NCBI GenBank assembly: GCA_934202735.1
Contig: CAKPYH010000005.1
Coordinates: 1-64,000 of the forward strand
DNA length: 64,000 nucleotides
Source: an uncultured Alphaproteobacteria bacterium
GTDB taxonomy: Bacteria > Pseudomonadota > Alphaproteobacteria > CAAHEQ01 > UBA3637
Reading direction: 5' to 3'
The notes beneath the pieces were generated by a model. The model was not told the DNA's origin and ran no database searches. It worked only from the letters and a program-made list of their open reading frames with translations. Below are positions 32,777-43,089 of this stretch, piece by piece. How positions within the stretch are numbered: the first letter of the stretch is position 1; each line of letters begins with the position of its first letter. The position numbers were made by a program, and so were the translations under genes.

Positions 32777-33031
32777 GATTGTTCGGCGTTCGGATTCCTG
32801 AACGCCGGCGAAACCTGTCCTAGACTGCGGGTGTCTTATCACGGGATAAGATTTAAGGGAAAGCATTCCGCCGGCACAGACAGAAATGAATCAGTGATTC
32901 CTTCGGGGGTTAAAGAGGATTGTTTCTAGGCAGGAAATCAAGTGGGTGAGGCAAAGGGAAACTTTGCGGATCCTGTGTGGAAACCGAGGTTAGGGGAAAC
33001 CCGAGATCTCATACATATGCGGAGACATATC
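32777..33031 (+). promoter_or_regulatory. L10-type leader ahead of rplJ
   Basis: The 255-base gap contains CCTGTCCTAGACTGCGGGTG followed by a hairpin-forming TCTTATCACGGGATAAGA, similar to the leader bound by the L10-(L12)4 complex to repress rplJL translation. It is not coding, although an in-frame extension of rplJ to 32942 exists. Confirmation needs a covariance-model match. Confidence 0.6.
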
Positions 33032-33520
33032 GTGAAACGTGAAGAAAAACAACAGCTGATTACCGAAATGAAAGATGTGTTCGGCAAAGCGCGTTTGGTC
33101 GTTGTGGTCCTGAATAAAGGATTGTCCATGGCCGAAACGACTGAATTGCGGAACAACGTCCGTAAAGATGGTGCCAGTTATCGTGTGGCTAAAAATCGTT
33201 TGGCAAAATTGGCTCTGACAGGAACACCGTGCGAATCCTTGGCGGATTTGTTGGTCGGCCCGACCGGTTTGGCGTATTCGGAAGACGAAATTGCGGCTTC
33301 CCGCGCCGTTGCCAAGATGGCCAAAGACAATGATCGCTTTGAAATTGTCGGCGGTGTCATGAACGGACAAAAGGTAGATGCCAACATGATTAAACAGTTG
33401 GCGGCACTGCCTTCTTTGGACGAACTGCGTGGCAAGCTTATCGGCTTGTTGCAGGCTCCTGGCGGTCAGTTGGCCCGTTTGGCCAAGGCTTATTCCGAAA
33501 AGGAACAGGCTGCTGCTTAA
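33032..33520 (+). CDS. rplJ: Ribosomal protein L10
   Basis: I place the start at GTG 33032 because GGAG lies 7 bases before it and because family homology begins at KREEKQQLITEMKDVFG. The resulting 162 residues match the usual length. The longer frame from ATG 32942 or 33017 would reach into the leader. L10 anchors L7/L12 dimers to the ribosome and represses its own operon. Confidence 0.92.
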   Translation: MKREEKQQLITEMKDVFGKARLVVVVLNKGLSMAETTELRNNVRKDGASYRVAKNRLAKLALTGTPCESLADLLVGPTGLAYSEDEIAASRAVAKMAKDNDRFEIVGGVMNGQKVDANMIKQLAALPSLDELRGKLIGLLQAPGGQLARLAKAYSEKEQAAA

Positions 33521-33566
33521 TGCAATTTAACTTATAACAACTTAAACAAAAATAAAGGAAAATAAA

Positions 33567-33929
33567 ATGACTGATTTGAACAAAATTATTGATGAATTGT
33601 CCGCTTTGACGGTAATGGAAGCCGCCGAATTGGCCAAAATGTTGGAAGAAAAATGGGGCGTATCCGCTGCTGCTCCGGTTGCCGTGGCTGCCGCTGGTGC
33701 TGCCGCTGCCGAAGAAAAGACAGAATTTGATGTGATTCTGGCTAATGGCGGGTCCAACAAGATCGCGGTGATTAAAGAAGTCCGGACAATCACCGGCTTG
33801 GGCTTGAAAGAAGCCAAAGACTTGGTTGAAGGTGCGCCGAAAGAAGTGAAGAAAGGTGTTGCCAAAGACGAAGCCGAAAAGATTAAGAAACAACTGGAAG
33901 CCGCCGGTGCTAAAGTTGAATTGAAGTAG
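33567..33929 (+). CDS. rplL: Ribosomal protein L7/L12
   Basis: The 120-residue protein has the N-terminal dimerisation region, an Ala-rich hinge (about 38-52) and the C-terminal domain with GLGLKEAKDLVEGAP, which recruits translation GTPases. Confidence 0.97.
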   Translation: MTDLNKIIDELSALTVMEAAELAKMLEEKWGVSAAAPVAVAAAGAAAAEEKTEFDVILANGGSNKIAVIKEVRTITGLGLKEAKDLVEGAPKEVKKGVAKDEAEKIKKQLEAAGAKVELK

Positions 33930-34014
33930 TTTGTACTTCACATCTGTGTTGGGTCGCATCAATTGAGTGTAAATTGATGACGGCCCGATACCGGTAAATA
34001 AAGACAAACGGGTC

Positions 34015-34045
34015 CCGGTGCCCTTTCACCGGCCAGATTTTTTTG
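34015..34045 (+). terminator. Attenuator-like hairpin between rplL and rpoB
   Basis: CCGGTG / CACCGG with a 6-base loop, then CCAGATTTTTTT. The distance from stem to T run makes it a weak terminator, as expected for partial attenuation between ribosomal protein and polymerase genes. Confidence 0.5.
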
Positions 34046-34067
34046 ATTATTTTATGGGGAAAAACAC

Positions 34068-37000
34068 ATGATCAAACAAGAAACGAATCACAGAAGAGTT
34101 CGTAAAAATTTCGGAAAAATTGAAGCAGTTGCCCAAATGCCGAATTTAATCGGCGTGCAAACGGATTCTTACAATGAATTTTTGCAATGGGGTGTTCCTG
34201 AATCCGAAAGACAAGACAAAGGATTGCAGGCTGTTTTCAAATCCATCTTCCCGATTCATGATTTCGCCGGACGCGGTGATTTGGAATTTATCAAATACGA
34301 ATTAGCTGCTCCCAAGTTTGATGTGGACGAATGTCTGAAACGCAGTTTGACATTCGGTGCCCCGGTGTATGCCAAGTTGCGCTTGGTGGTATGGGACGTG
34401 GATGCCGCGACCGGCGGACGTACCATTCGGGATATTAAAGAACAGGATGTTTACATGGGCGACTTGCCGCTGATGACGGATAAAGGGACCTTTATTGTGA
34501 ATGGGACGGAACGGGTTGTGGTTTCTCAGATGCACCGGTCCCCGGGTGTATTTTTTGATCATGATAACGGTGAAACGCATTCGTCGGGTAAGTTTCTGTT
34601 CGCGGCCCGGATTATCCCCTATCGCGGGTCTTGGATTGATTTTGAATTTGATGCCAAAGATTTATTGTATGTGCGGATTGACCGCCGGCGTAAGTTGCCG
34701 GTGTCTTCGCTGTTGTATGCGTTAGATAGTGATTATACCGCCCAAAAGCGGGCCGAAGCGGCTGCGGCGGGACGTGAAATTGATCCGGCCGATGTATTCG
34801 GTATGGGTAAAGAAGAAATCTTGAATTCTTTTTATCAAACCGTTGTATTTCACAAGGATAAAAAAGGATGGAAAACGGCATTTGAACCGGCTTTGTTAAA
34901 GGGGCAGAAACTGGCCTTTGATTTGGTGGATGCCAAAACGGGTAAAGTTGTTTTTGAAAAAGGTCAAAAATTAGTATCGGCCAAAGCGAACAAGTTAAAA
35001 AAAGACGGCCTGACCGAATATATTTTGCCGGAAGACGAATTAAACGGTCGTTTTGTGGCGACTGACATTGTGGACGAAAAAACGGGCGAAGTGGTTATGG
35101 AAGCCGGCGATGAACTCACCGAAGATGACTTTGAAAAACTGCGTGAGATGAAGATCAAGGAATTGCCGGTTTTACATATTGATTATGTAACGGTCGGACC
35201 GTACATTCGTAATACATTGGTGGCGGATAAGAATACGACACGGGAAGAAGCCCTGATTGACATTTACAAGATTATGCGTCCGGGGGAATTACCGGTGGTG
35301 GAAACGGCCGATGTACTGTTCCGCAGTATGTTCTTTGATTTGGAACGGTATGACCTGTCGGCGGTCGGTCGTGTCAAGATGAATGCGCGCCTGGGGTTCA
35401 GTAATGAGGAAGTTCCCGATACCGTGCGCGTTTTGCGTAAAGCAGATATTTTGAAAATCTTGAAAACGTTGGTGGAAATCAAAGACGGACAGGGCGAAAT
35501 TGATGATATTGATAACCTGGGGAACCGGCGGGTCCGGTCCGTGGGTGAATTGATGGAAAATCAATATCGTTTGGGCTTGTTGCGTATGGAACGCATGATA
35601 CGCGAAAAAATGACATCCAGCGAAATTGATTCGGTGATGCCGTATGATTTAATCAATGCCAAGCCGTTATCGGCCGCGGTGCGTGAATTTTTCGCCAGCA
35701 GTCAGCTCAGTCAGTTTATGGATCAAAATAACCCCTTGTCTGAAATTACGCATAAACGGCGGTTATCCGCTTTGGGGCCGGGCGGTTTAACGCGGGATCG
35801 GGCCGGTATGGAAGTGCGCGATGTGCATCCCACACACTATGGCCGTATTTGCCCCATTGAATCGCCGGAAGGTCAAAACATCGGGTTGATTAACTCGTTA
35901 GCCAGTTATGCGCGAATCAATAAATACGGGTTTATTGAAACCCCGTATCGCAAGGTGGTTGATGCCAAGGTGACCGATGAAGTGGTGTACTTGTCCGCGA
36001 TGGAAGAAGCGCGCTATAACATTGCTCAGGCGAATGCGAAACTGAATGATAAGGGCGAGTTTACGGAAGAATTGGTAACGTCTCGTCGGGCCGGCGAAGT
36101 GGTTTTGGTACGGCCGCAAGAAGTGGACTTGATTGACGTGTCGCCCAAGCAGGTGGTCTCGGTTGCGGCGGCGTTGATTCCGTTCTTGGAAAACGATGAC
36201 GCGCACCGGGCATTGATGGGATCTAACATGCAACGGCAAGGTGTGCCTTTGTTGAAGGTGCAGGCTCCGTTGGTCGGTACGGGTATGGAAGCGGTTGTGG
36301 CCAAGGATTCCAAAGCCGCCATTACGGCCAAGCGGTCCGGTGTGGTGCAACAAGTAGACTCGTCTCGTATTGTGATTCGGGCAACCGATGAATTGAGTTC
36401 TACCGCTTCGGGTGTGGATATTTATACGCTGGAAAAATTCCAACGGTCCAATCAGGGGACATGTATGACTCAACAACCGATTGTGAAAACCGGTGAGGTG
36501 GTCAACAAAGGCGATATTATTGCCGATGGTCCGTGTACACAATTGGGTGAATTGGCCTTGGGACGGAACGTTCTGGTGGCATTTGTGCCGTGGAACGGGT
36601 ATAACTATGAAGACTCGGTGTTGATTTCCGAACGGATTGCCCGTGATGATGTGTTTACCTCTATTCACTTGGAAGAATTTGAAGTAACGGCACGGGATAC
36701 CAAACTGGGCCAGGAAGAAATTACACGGGACATCCCGAATGTCGGTGAAGAAGGGTTAAAGAACCTGGACGAAACCGGTGTGATTTATATCGGGGCGGAA
36801 GTTAAAGCCGGTGATATTTTGGTCGGTAAAGTAACACCGAAGGGTGAAACGATTATGACACCGGAAGAAAAACTGTTGCGGACAATCTTTGGCGAAAAAG
36901 CAGCCGATGTGCGCGATTCTTCTTTGCGGGTACCGCCGGGCATTTCCGGAACGGTGGTGGATGTGCGTGTGTTCACGCGGCGCGGCTTGGAAAAAGACGA

Positions 37001-38249
37001 ACGGGCCTTGTCCATTGAACAAGCGGAAATCAGTCGCTTGGCCAAAGATCGGGACGATGAAAAAGCCATTATTCAAGGCAGTTTCTATGACCGTATTCGG
37101 GGCTTGTTGGCGGGACAGAAAGTGTCCAAGGCGACCGGGTTCAAAGCCGGTACCGTTTTGACGGCCGATGCTTTGGCGGCGGTGAAGAATATGGATTTAC
37201 GCAAAATCAATGTGGCCGATGACACCGTGATGAGTGAAATTGAACAGTTGCTCAAAACGTTGGATGATGCCGAAGCGGCTTTGCAGGCCAAGTTTGAAAA
37301 CCGGGTGGAAAAATTGCAACGCGGTGATGAAATGATGGCCGGCGAATTAAAGAAGATTAAAGTCTTTGTCGCCACAAAACGTAAATTACAACCGGGTGAT
37401 AAAATGTCCGGTCGTCACGGGAACAAAGGTGTGGTCTCACGCGTGTTGCCGATTGAAGATATGCCTTATACCGAAAACGGAACGCCGATGGATATCGTGT
37501 TGAATCCGTTGGGTGTGCCATCGCGTATGAATGTGGGTCAGATTTTAGAAACACATTTGGGCTATGCCTGTCATGAATTGGGTCGTCAAATCGGCGAGAT
37601 CGTGGATCAGGTAAAGGCCAAAGCCGCCGGTATGGATACCTTGAAAGAGAAACTGAAACAGGTGTACGGTGAACGGGAATATAACAACAAGATTGCCGAT
37701 ATGACGGATACCGAAGTGTTGGCAATGAGTGAGAACCTGAAAGACGGTGTTCCCATTGCAACCCCGGTGTTTGACGGTGCACATCAAGATGACATTGATA
37801 ATATGTTAAAGATGGCAGGCTTGAATGTGTCGGGTCAGGTTACGTTATATGACGGATTGACGGGCGAACCGTTTGATCGGCCGGTAACAATCGGGTACAT
37901 GTACATGTTGAAATTGCACCATTTGGTGGACGAAAAGATTCACGCACGGTCCATTGGTCCGTACAGTTTGGTCACACAACAACCTTTGGGCGGTAAGGCT
38001 CAATTCGGGGGCCAACGGTTCGGTGAAATGGAAGTGTGGGCTTTGGAAGCCTATGGGGCGGCCTATACTTTACAGGAAATGTTGACGATCAAGTCCGATG
38101 ACGTTTCCGGTCGTATCAAGGCGTATGAAACCATTATCCGCGGGGACAACAACTTTGAAGCCGGTATTCCGGAATCTTTCAACGTGTTGACCAAGGAAAT
38201 GCGCTCATTGGCTTTGGATGTGGAATTAAACCAACGCGAAAGTAAATAA
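34068..38249 (+). CDS. rpoB: RNA polymerase beta subunit
   Basis: The 1393-residue protein is full length for Alphaproteobacteria. The rifampicin region SSQLSQFMDQNNPLSEITHKRR and GPGGLTRDRAG, the GYNYEDSVLISE segment, and the DKMSGRHGNKGVVS motif near the active site are all standard. It starts behind GGGGAA and is cotranscribed with rpoC. Confidence 0.98.
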   Translation: MIKQETNHRRVRKNFGKIEAVAQMPNLIGVQTDSYNEFLQWGVPESERQDKGLQAVFKSIFPIHDFAGRGDLEFIKYELAAPKFDVDECLKRSLTFGAPVYAKLRLVVWDVDAATGGRTIRDIKEQDVYMGDLPLMTDKGTFIVNGTERVVVSQMHRSPGVFFDHDNGETHSSGKFLFAARIIPYRGSWIDFEFDAKDLLYVRIDRRRKLPVSSLLYALDSDYTAQKRAEAAAAGREIDPADVFGMGKEEILNSFYQTVVFHKDKKGWKTAFEPALLKGQKLAFDLVDAKTGKVVFEKGQKLVSAKANKLKKDGLTEYILPEDELNGRFVATDIVDEKTGEVVMEAGDELTEDDFEKLREMKIKELPVLHIDYVTVGPYIRNTLVADKNTTREEALIDIYKIMRPGELPVVETADVLFRSMFFDLERYDLSAVGRVKMNARLGFSNEEVPDTVRVLRKADILKILKTLVEIKDGQGEIDDIDNLGNRRVRSVGELMENQYRLGLLRMERMIREKMTSSEIDSVMPYDLINAKPLSAAVREFFASSQLSQFMDQNNPLSEITHKRRLSALGPGGLTRDRAGMEVRDVHPTHYGRICPIESPEGQNIGLINSLASYARINKYGFIETPYRKVVDAKVTDEVVYLSAMEEARYNIAQANAKLNDKGEFTEELVTSRRAGEVVLVRPQEVDLIDVSPKQVVSVAAALIPFLENDDAHRALMGSNMQRQGVPLLKVQAPLVGTGMEAVVAKDSKAAITAKRSGVVQQVDSSRIVIRATDELSSTASGVDIYTLEKFQRSNQGTCMTQQPIVKTGEVVNKGDIIADGPCTQLGELALGRNVLVAFVPWNGYNYEDSVLISERIARDDVFTSIHLEEFEVTARDTKLGQEEITRDIPNVGEEGLKNLDETGVIYIGAEVKAGDILVGKVTPKGETIMTPEEKLLRTIFGEKAADVRDSSLRVPPGISGTVVDVRVFTRRGLEKDERALSIEQAEISRLAKDRDDEKAIIQGSFYDRIRGLLAGQKVSKATGFKAGTVLTADALAAVKNMDLRKINVADDTVMSEIEQLLKTLDDAEAALQAKFENRVEKLQRGDEMMAGELKKIKVFVATKRKLQPGDKMSGRHGNKGVVSRVLPIEDMPYTENGTPMDIVLNPLGVPSRMNVGQILETHLGYACHELGRQIGEIVDQVKAKAAGMDTLKEKLKQVYGEREYNNKIADMTDTEVLAMSENLKDGVPIATPVFDGAHQDDIDNMLKMAGLNVSGQVTLYDGLTGEPFDRPVTIGYMYMLKLHHLVDEKIHARSIGPYSLVTQQPLGGKAQFGGQRFGEMEVWALEAYGAAYTLQEMLTIKSDDVSGRIKAYETIIRGDNNFEAGIPESFNVLTKEMRSLALDVELNQRESK

Positions 38250-38308
38250 TCAAACGGGGAAAGGGTATCCCCCTTTCCCTTTAACCCAGAAACAAAAGGC
38301 AAGACAAG

Positions 38309-41300
38309 ATGAATGAACTAATTACAAACTTTGGCCCCGTTGCCAACCCGCAATCTTTTGATGATATTCGGATTTCCATTGCATCGCCCGAAAAAATCCG
38401 CAGCTGGTCTTTCGGGGAAGTGACACGGCCGGAAACCATCAACTATCGGACTTTCAAGCCGGAAAAAGACGGGTTGTTTTGTGCCAAGATTTTCGGACCG
38501 GTCAAAGATTATGAATGTTTATGCGGCAAGTATAAGCGCATGAAATACCGCGGTATTACCTGTGAAAAGTGCGGTGTGGAAGTAACGTTATCCAAAGTAC
38601 GGCGGGAACGGATGGGGCATATTGAATTGGCTTGTCCCGTCACGCATATTTGGTTTTTGAAGTCGTTGCCCAGTCGGATTGGGACGTTGCTGGATATGAT
38701 GTTAAAGAATCTGGAAGCGGTCCTGTATTTTGAAAAATACATTGTGATTGAACCGGGTACCACGGCGTTAAAATTGCATGACTTGTTGACCGAAGAACAA
38801 TATCAACAGGCTCTGGAAGATTACGGCGAAGATGCTTTCCGGGTCGGTATCGGTGCCGAAGCCATTAAAGAAATGCTCAGTCAGATTGACTTGTCCGCCG
38901 AAGCGACCAGCTTGCGGGCCGAATTGATTGAAACCAAGTCGGATATGAAGCGCAAGAAAATCGTCAAGAAATTGAAATTGGTGGAAGCATTTTTGGAATC
39001 CGGATCTCGTCCGGAATGGATGGTTTTGGATGTTTTGCCGGTCATTCCGCCGGAATTGCGTCCGTTGGTGCCGTTGGACGGCGGTCGTTTTGCCACTTCG
39101 GATTTGAATGACTTGTATCGTCGGGTCATCAATCGGAATAACCGGTTAAAACGATTGTTGGAACTGCGGGCTCCGGAAATTATTATCCGTAATGAAAAGC
39201 GGATGTTGCAAGAAGCGGTTGATGCGTTATTTGATAACGGTCGGCGCGGACGGGCGGTGGCCGGTATGAACAAACGCCCCTTAAAATCCTTGGCGGATAT
39301 GTTAAAGGGGAAACAAGGTCGTTTCCGTCAAAACCTGTTGGGGAAACGGGTGGACTACTCGGGTCGTTCCGTGATTACGGTGGGGCCGGAATTGATGTTG
39401 CATCAATGCGGTTTGCCCAAACGGATGGCGTTGGAATTGTTCAAGCCGTTTATTTTCTCAAAACTGGAACAATACGGTATTGCCTCTACAATTAAAGCGG
39501 CCAAGAAAATGGTTGAAAAAGAACGGCCCGAAGTGTGGGATATTTTGTCCGAAGTGATTCGGGAACATCCGGTGCTGCTCAATCGGGCTCCGACATTACA
39601 CCGTTTGGGGATTCAAGCCTTTGAACCGGTCTTGATTGAAGGGAAAGCGATTCAGTTGCACCCGTTGGTCTGTACGGCGTTTAACGCGGACTTTGACGGC
39701 GACCAGATGGCTGTACACGTTCCGTTGTCTATGGAGGCTCAACTGGAAGCCCGTGTGTTGATGATGTCCACAAACAACATCTTGTCGCCGGCATCGGGTA
39801 AGCCGATTATCGTGCCGACTCAGGACGTTATTTTGGGCCTGTATTACATGTCTATGGCTTTGGACGGGGAACCGGGTGAAGGCATGATCTTTTCATGCCC
39901 GCAGGAAATTGAACACGCGTTGTTTAACCATGTTGTGACGTTGCACTCCAAAATCAAGGTGCGCTTGACAATTATGGAAGATAACGGGGTTAAGAATACC
40001 CGTGTGGTGGAAACAACTCCGGGGCGGATGAAGTTAGCGGCGTTGTTGCCGGATAACAGCAAGATTCCGTTCAGTTTGATGAACCGCCTGATTCGGAAAA
40101 AAGAAGTCTCCGATATTATTGATGCGGTGTATCGTTTCTGCGGTCAAAAAGAAACCTGTATTTTTGCCGATCGGATTATGGGCTTGGGGTATCGTCAGGC
40201 GGCTAAATCCGGTATTTCTTTCGGTAAGGATGACTTGATTATTCCGGACGAAAAGAAAAAATTATTGGCCGAAACCGAAAAGAAAACAACCGAATTTGAA
40301 CGGCAATATCAGGACGGCTTGATTACCCGTTTGGAAAAATACAACAAAGTTGTGGATGCTTGGGCGGCCTGTACGGATGCGATTTCGGAAGCGATGATGA
40401 AGCGGATTTCCAAAATTGAACCCGGCAAGCCCGTCAACTCGGTGTACATGATGGCTAATTCCGGCGCGCGGGGCAGTGCGGCTCAGATGCGTCAGTTGGC
40501 CGGTATGCGGGGATTGATGGCCAAGCCGAACGGTGAAATTATTGAAACGCCTATTCGGTCCAACTTCAAAGAAGGGTTGACCGTTATGGAATACTTTAAC
40601 TCTACCCACGGTGCCCGGAAAGGGTTGGTGGATACGGCGTTAAAGACGGCGAACTCGGGGTATTTGACGCGGCGTTTGGTGGATGTGGCGCAAGATGCCA
40701 TTATTACCATGGAAGACTGCGGTACCGATAAGGGCATTACCATTCAACCGATTATTGAAGGCGGTGATGTGATTGCCACGACCGGTGAACGGATCTTGGG
40801 TCGGACATCGGCCGAAGATATTAAAAATCCGGAAACCGGCGAAATCATCGTACCCAAGAATCATTTGATTGATGAAAACGATGTGGAACGGATTGATAAT
40901 GCGGGTGTGGAATCGGTTAAGATTCGTTCGGTGTTGACCTGTGAAGCCGAAGACGGTATCTGTGCGGCGTGCTATGGGCGTGATTTAGCACGCGGAACGC
41001 CGGTGAACTTGGGTGAAGTGGTCGGCATTATTGCCGCGCAGTCCATTGGGGAACCGGGGACGCAGTTGACGATGCGGACCTTCCACATCGGGGGTGCGGC
41101 GCAACGGGGTGCTGAACAGTCTTTTGTAGATGCGGCCTTTGATGCCAAAGTGCGTTTAGGCAACTGCAACACAATCAAGAACTCGGCCGGCGATGTGATT
41201 GTTCTGTCGCGGAATTGCGAAGTGTCGTTGTTGGATGCCAACGGTCGTGAAAAGGTCCGGCACAAGGTGCCTTATGGCGGAAAACTGATGGTTACGGATA

Positions 41301-42448
41301 AACAACAAGTGGCCAAAGGGACGCGGTTGGCCGAATGGGATCCGTATACAACGCCTATTATTGTGGATAAGGCCGGTACAATCAAGTTTGTTGATTTGAT
41401 TGATGGCGAGACCATTCGTCAGGTGATTGATGAAGCCACCGGTTTGGCCTCTACCGTGGTGATGGATTGGCGGCAACAGTCGTCCAAGCATGAACGTAAA
41501 CCGCATATTGCGTTGTTGGATGCCAAGGGCAAAGTGTTCAAATCATCCAGTGGTGCCGAATCTCGCTACTATCTGGCGGCTGATGCCGTGGTGGCTGTCG
41601 CCGATGGTCAGCAGGTCCAACCCGGTGATGTGTTGGCACGGTTGCCGCGTGAATCCACAAAAACGCGTGATATTACGGGTGGTTTGCCGCGGGTGGCCGA
41701 ATTATTTGAAGCTCGTCGTCCCAAAGATGCCGCTATCATTTCCGAAATCAGCGGTCGTGTAGAATTCGGGGCGGACTTCAAAGCAAAACGGCGTGTCTTT
41801 GTCATTGGTGAAAATGAAGATGACAAGCGTGAATACTTGATTCCGAAAGGTGTCTCAGTGGCGGTGCACGAAGGCGATATTATTCAAAAGGGCGATTTGA
41901 TTGTAGAAGGGGCTTTGGTTCCGCACGACATCTTGCGTATTATGGGTGTGGAAGCGTTGGCTCAATACATGATCAAAGAAGTCCAAGCCGTCTATCGCTT
42001 GCAAGGTGTGCGGATCAATGATAAGCACATTGAAGTCATTGTACGTCAGATGATGCGCAAGATGGAAGTGGTTGATCCGGGTGATACGACTTTGTTGGCC
42101 GGTGAGCAGGTTGACAAAGAAACCCTGGTTCAGGAAAATGTCAAAGCGGTTCAGGCCGGCGGGCGTGAGGCTAAGGCGGCTCCTGTACTGCTGGGGATTA
42201 CCAAAGCCAGTTTGCAAACCAAATCGTTTATTTCTGCGGCCTCGTTCCAAGAAACAACGCGTGTGTTGACCGAAGCGGCCGTGGCCGGCAAACGGGATCC
42301 GTTGCACGGGTTGAAGGAAAACGTCATCGTCGGTCGGTTGATTTCGGCCGGAACAGGGGCGCAAATGCAACGCCTGCGTCAGTTGGCGGCGGAACGCGAT
42401 AAAGAAATCGTAGATGCCCGCAACAAAGAAACGGCGAACATTGGCTAA
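38309..42448 (+). CDS. rpoC: RNA polymerase beta' subunit
   Basis: The 1379-residue protein has the N-terminal zinc ribbon (CLCGKYKRMKYRGITCEKCGVEV), the catalytic NADFDGDQMAVH, the trigger-loop region and a second zinc site (CEAEDGICAACYGRD). The operon ends here at a strong terminator; the usual downstream rpsL-rpsG-fusA block is absent from this place. Confidence 0.98.
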   Translation: MNELITNFGPVANPQSFDDIRISIASPEKIRSWSFGEVTRPETINYRTFKPEKDGLFCAKIFGPVKDYECLCGKYKRMKYRGITCEKCGVEVTLSKVRRERMGHIELACPVTHIWFLKSLPSRIGTLLDMMLKNLEAVLYFEKYIVIEPGTTALKLHDLLTEEQYQQALEDYGEDAFRVGIGAEAIKEMLSQIDLSAEATSLRAELIETKSDMKRKKIVKKLKLVEAFLESGSRPEWMVLDVLPVIPPELRPLVPLDGGRFATSDLNDLYRRVINRNNRLKRLLELRAPEIIIRNEKRMLQEAVDALFDNGRRGRAVAGMNKRPLKSLADMLKGKQGRFRQNLLGKRVDYSGRSVITVGPELMLHQCGLPKRMALELFKPFIFSKLEQYGIASTIKAAKKMVEKERPEVWDILSEVIREHPVLLNRAPTLHRLGIQAFEPVLIEGKAIQLHPLVCTAFNADFDGDQMAVHVPLSMEAQLEARVLMMSTNNILSPASGKPIIVPTQDVILGLYYMSMALDGEPGEGMIFSCPQEIEHALFNHVVTLHSKIKVRLTIMEDNGVKNTRVVETTPGRMKLAALLPDNSKIPFSLMNRLIRKKEVSDIIDAVYRFCGQKETCIFADRIMGLGYRQAAKSGISFGKDDLIIPDEKKKLLAETEKKTTEFERQYQDGLITRLEKYNKVVDAWAACTDAISEAMMKRISKIEPGKPVNSVYMMANSGARGSAAQMRQLAGMRGLMAKPNGEIIETPIRSNFKEGLTVMEYFNSTHGARKGLVDTALKTANSGYLTRRLVDVAQDAIITMEDCGTDKGITIQPIIEGGDVIATTGERILGRTSAEDIKNPETGEIIVPKNHLIDENDVERIDNAGVESVKIRSVLTCEAEDGICAACYGRDLARGTPVNLGEVVGIIAAQSIGEPGTQLTMRTFHIGGAAQRGAEQSFVDAAFDAKVRLGNCNTIKNSAGDVIVLSRNCEVSLLDANGREKVRHKVPYGGKLMVTDKQQVAKGTRLAEWDPYTTPIIVDKAGTIKFVDLIDGETIRQVIDEATGLASTVVMDWRQQSSKHERKPHIALLDAKGKVFKSSSGAESRYYLAADAVVAVADGQQVQPGDVLARLPRESTKTRDITGGLPRVAELFEARRPKDAAIISEISGRVEFGADFKAKRRVFVIGENEDDKREYLIPKGVSVAVHEGDIIQKGDLIVEGALVPHDILRIMGVEALAQYMIKEVQAVYRLQGVRINDKHIEVIVRQMMRKMEVVDPGDTTLLAGEQVDKETLVQENVKAVQAGGREAKAAPVLLGITKASLQTKSFISAASFQETTRVLTEAAVAGKRDPLHGLKENVIVGRLISAGTGAQMQRLRQLAAERDKEIVDARNKETANIG

Positions 42449-42456
42449 AACCAATC

Positions 42457-42483
42457 AGGCCCCCGAATGTCGGGGGCCTTTTT
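42457..42483 (+). terminator. Terminator of the rpoBC operon
   Basis: Nine-base stem AGGCCCCCG / CGGGGGCCT, 5-base loop, five T. Confidence 0.9.
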
Positions 42484-42522
42484 GTATATTCAATCTTGAT
42501 ACTGAAATGTCGTGCAGTGATA

Positions 42523-43032
42523 TTATCGTTCCAGTATGCGCACGTGGTCCCGGCGGTGTGCGGCGGCACGTCCTTGTCGGACATAGCGTTCCATTTGGCG
42601 TAAAACGGGTATTTCGGCCGCTGAAATAGGGTAGGGGGTCTCTTTCCAGGTGGTTTGAGACAAGACCATTTGCCAAGATAAATCACGGCAAAACGGGGTG
42701 AGTGTATCCCAATAGGAATGGTCCAGACAATACTCTGTTTCGCGGGCGACACAGGCCATATTCATTTTCGGGTGTACCATCAACGACCGGACCAGGTCCA
42801 GACACGCCGACCGTTTTTCCGGATGATGATAAAGCGTATCCAAAACAATCATCAACGGTTTGACCTGTATTTTCTTTTTATGGTACAAGGGGTTGTCGTG
42901 ATAGGATATCGTCCCGCCGGCAACAAGTGTATTCACATCGGCCCCTTTATTCAAGGCATCTTGAGCCATTTCCGCCTGTCCGGCGCGGCAAGCCGCCACC
43001 AAGCGGCGTGTTTGAATATGCAAAAAATCCAT
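42523..43032 (-). CDS. Small protein with one ankyrin-like repeat
   Basis: The 169-residue protein has one recognisable ankyrin motif (LVAACRAGQAEMAQDALNKGADVNTLV, residues 11-37); the remaining 130 residues are unassigned and include three Cys. AAGGAGATGAACC precedes the ATG at 43030-43032. It may mediate a protein contact; no function can be given. It lies in an accessory stretch with the DUF3137 gene, on the same strand. Confidence 0.65.
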   Translation of the reverse strand: MDFLHIQTRRLVAACRAGQAEMAQDALNKGADVNTLVAGGTISYHDNPLYHKKKIQVKPLMIVLDTLYHHPEKRSACLDLVRSLMVHPKMNMACVARETEYCLDHSYWDTLTPFCRDLSWQMVLSQTTWKETPYPISAAEIPVLRQMERYVRQGRAAAHRRDHVRILER

Positions 43033-43089
43033 GGTTCATCTCCTTATAATACATTATTATAGGTCGTTTTTGATTTTTGTCAATCATTT

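Noticed and set aside
32942..33031. N-terminal extension of L10 from ATG 32942
   Set aside because: The first 30 residues do not align with L10, and a well placed GGAG precedes GTG 33032.
34302..42454. Long minus-strand frames opposite rpoB and rpoC
   Set aside because: They are codon-bias shadows of highly conserved genes and have no ribosome-binding sites.
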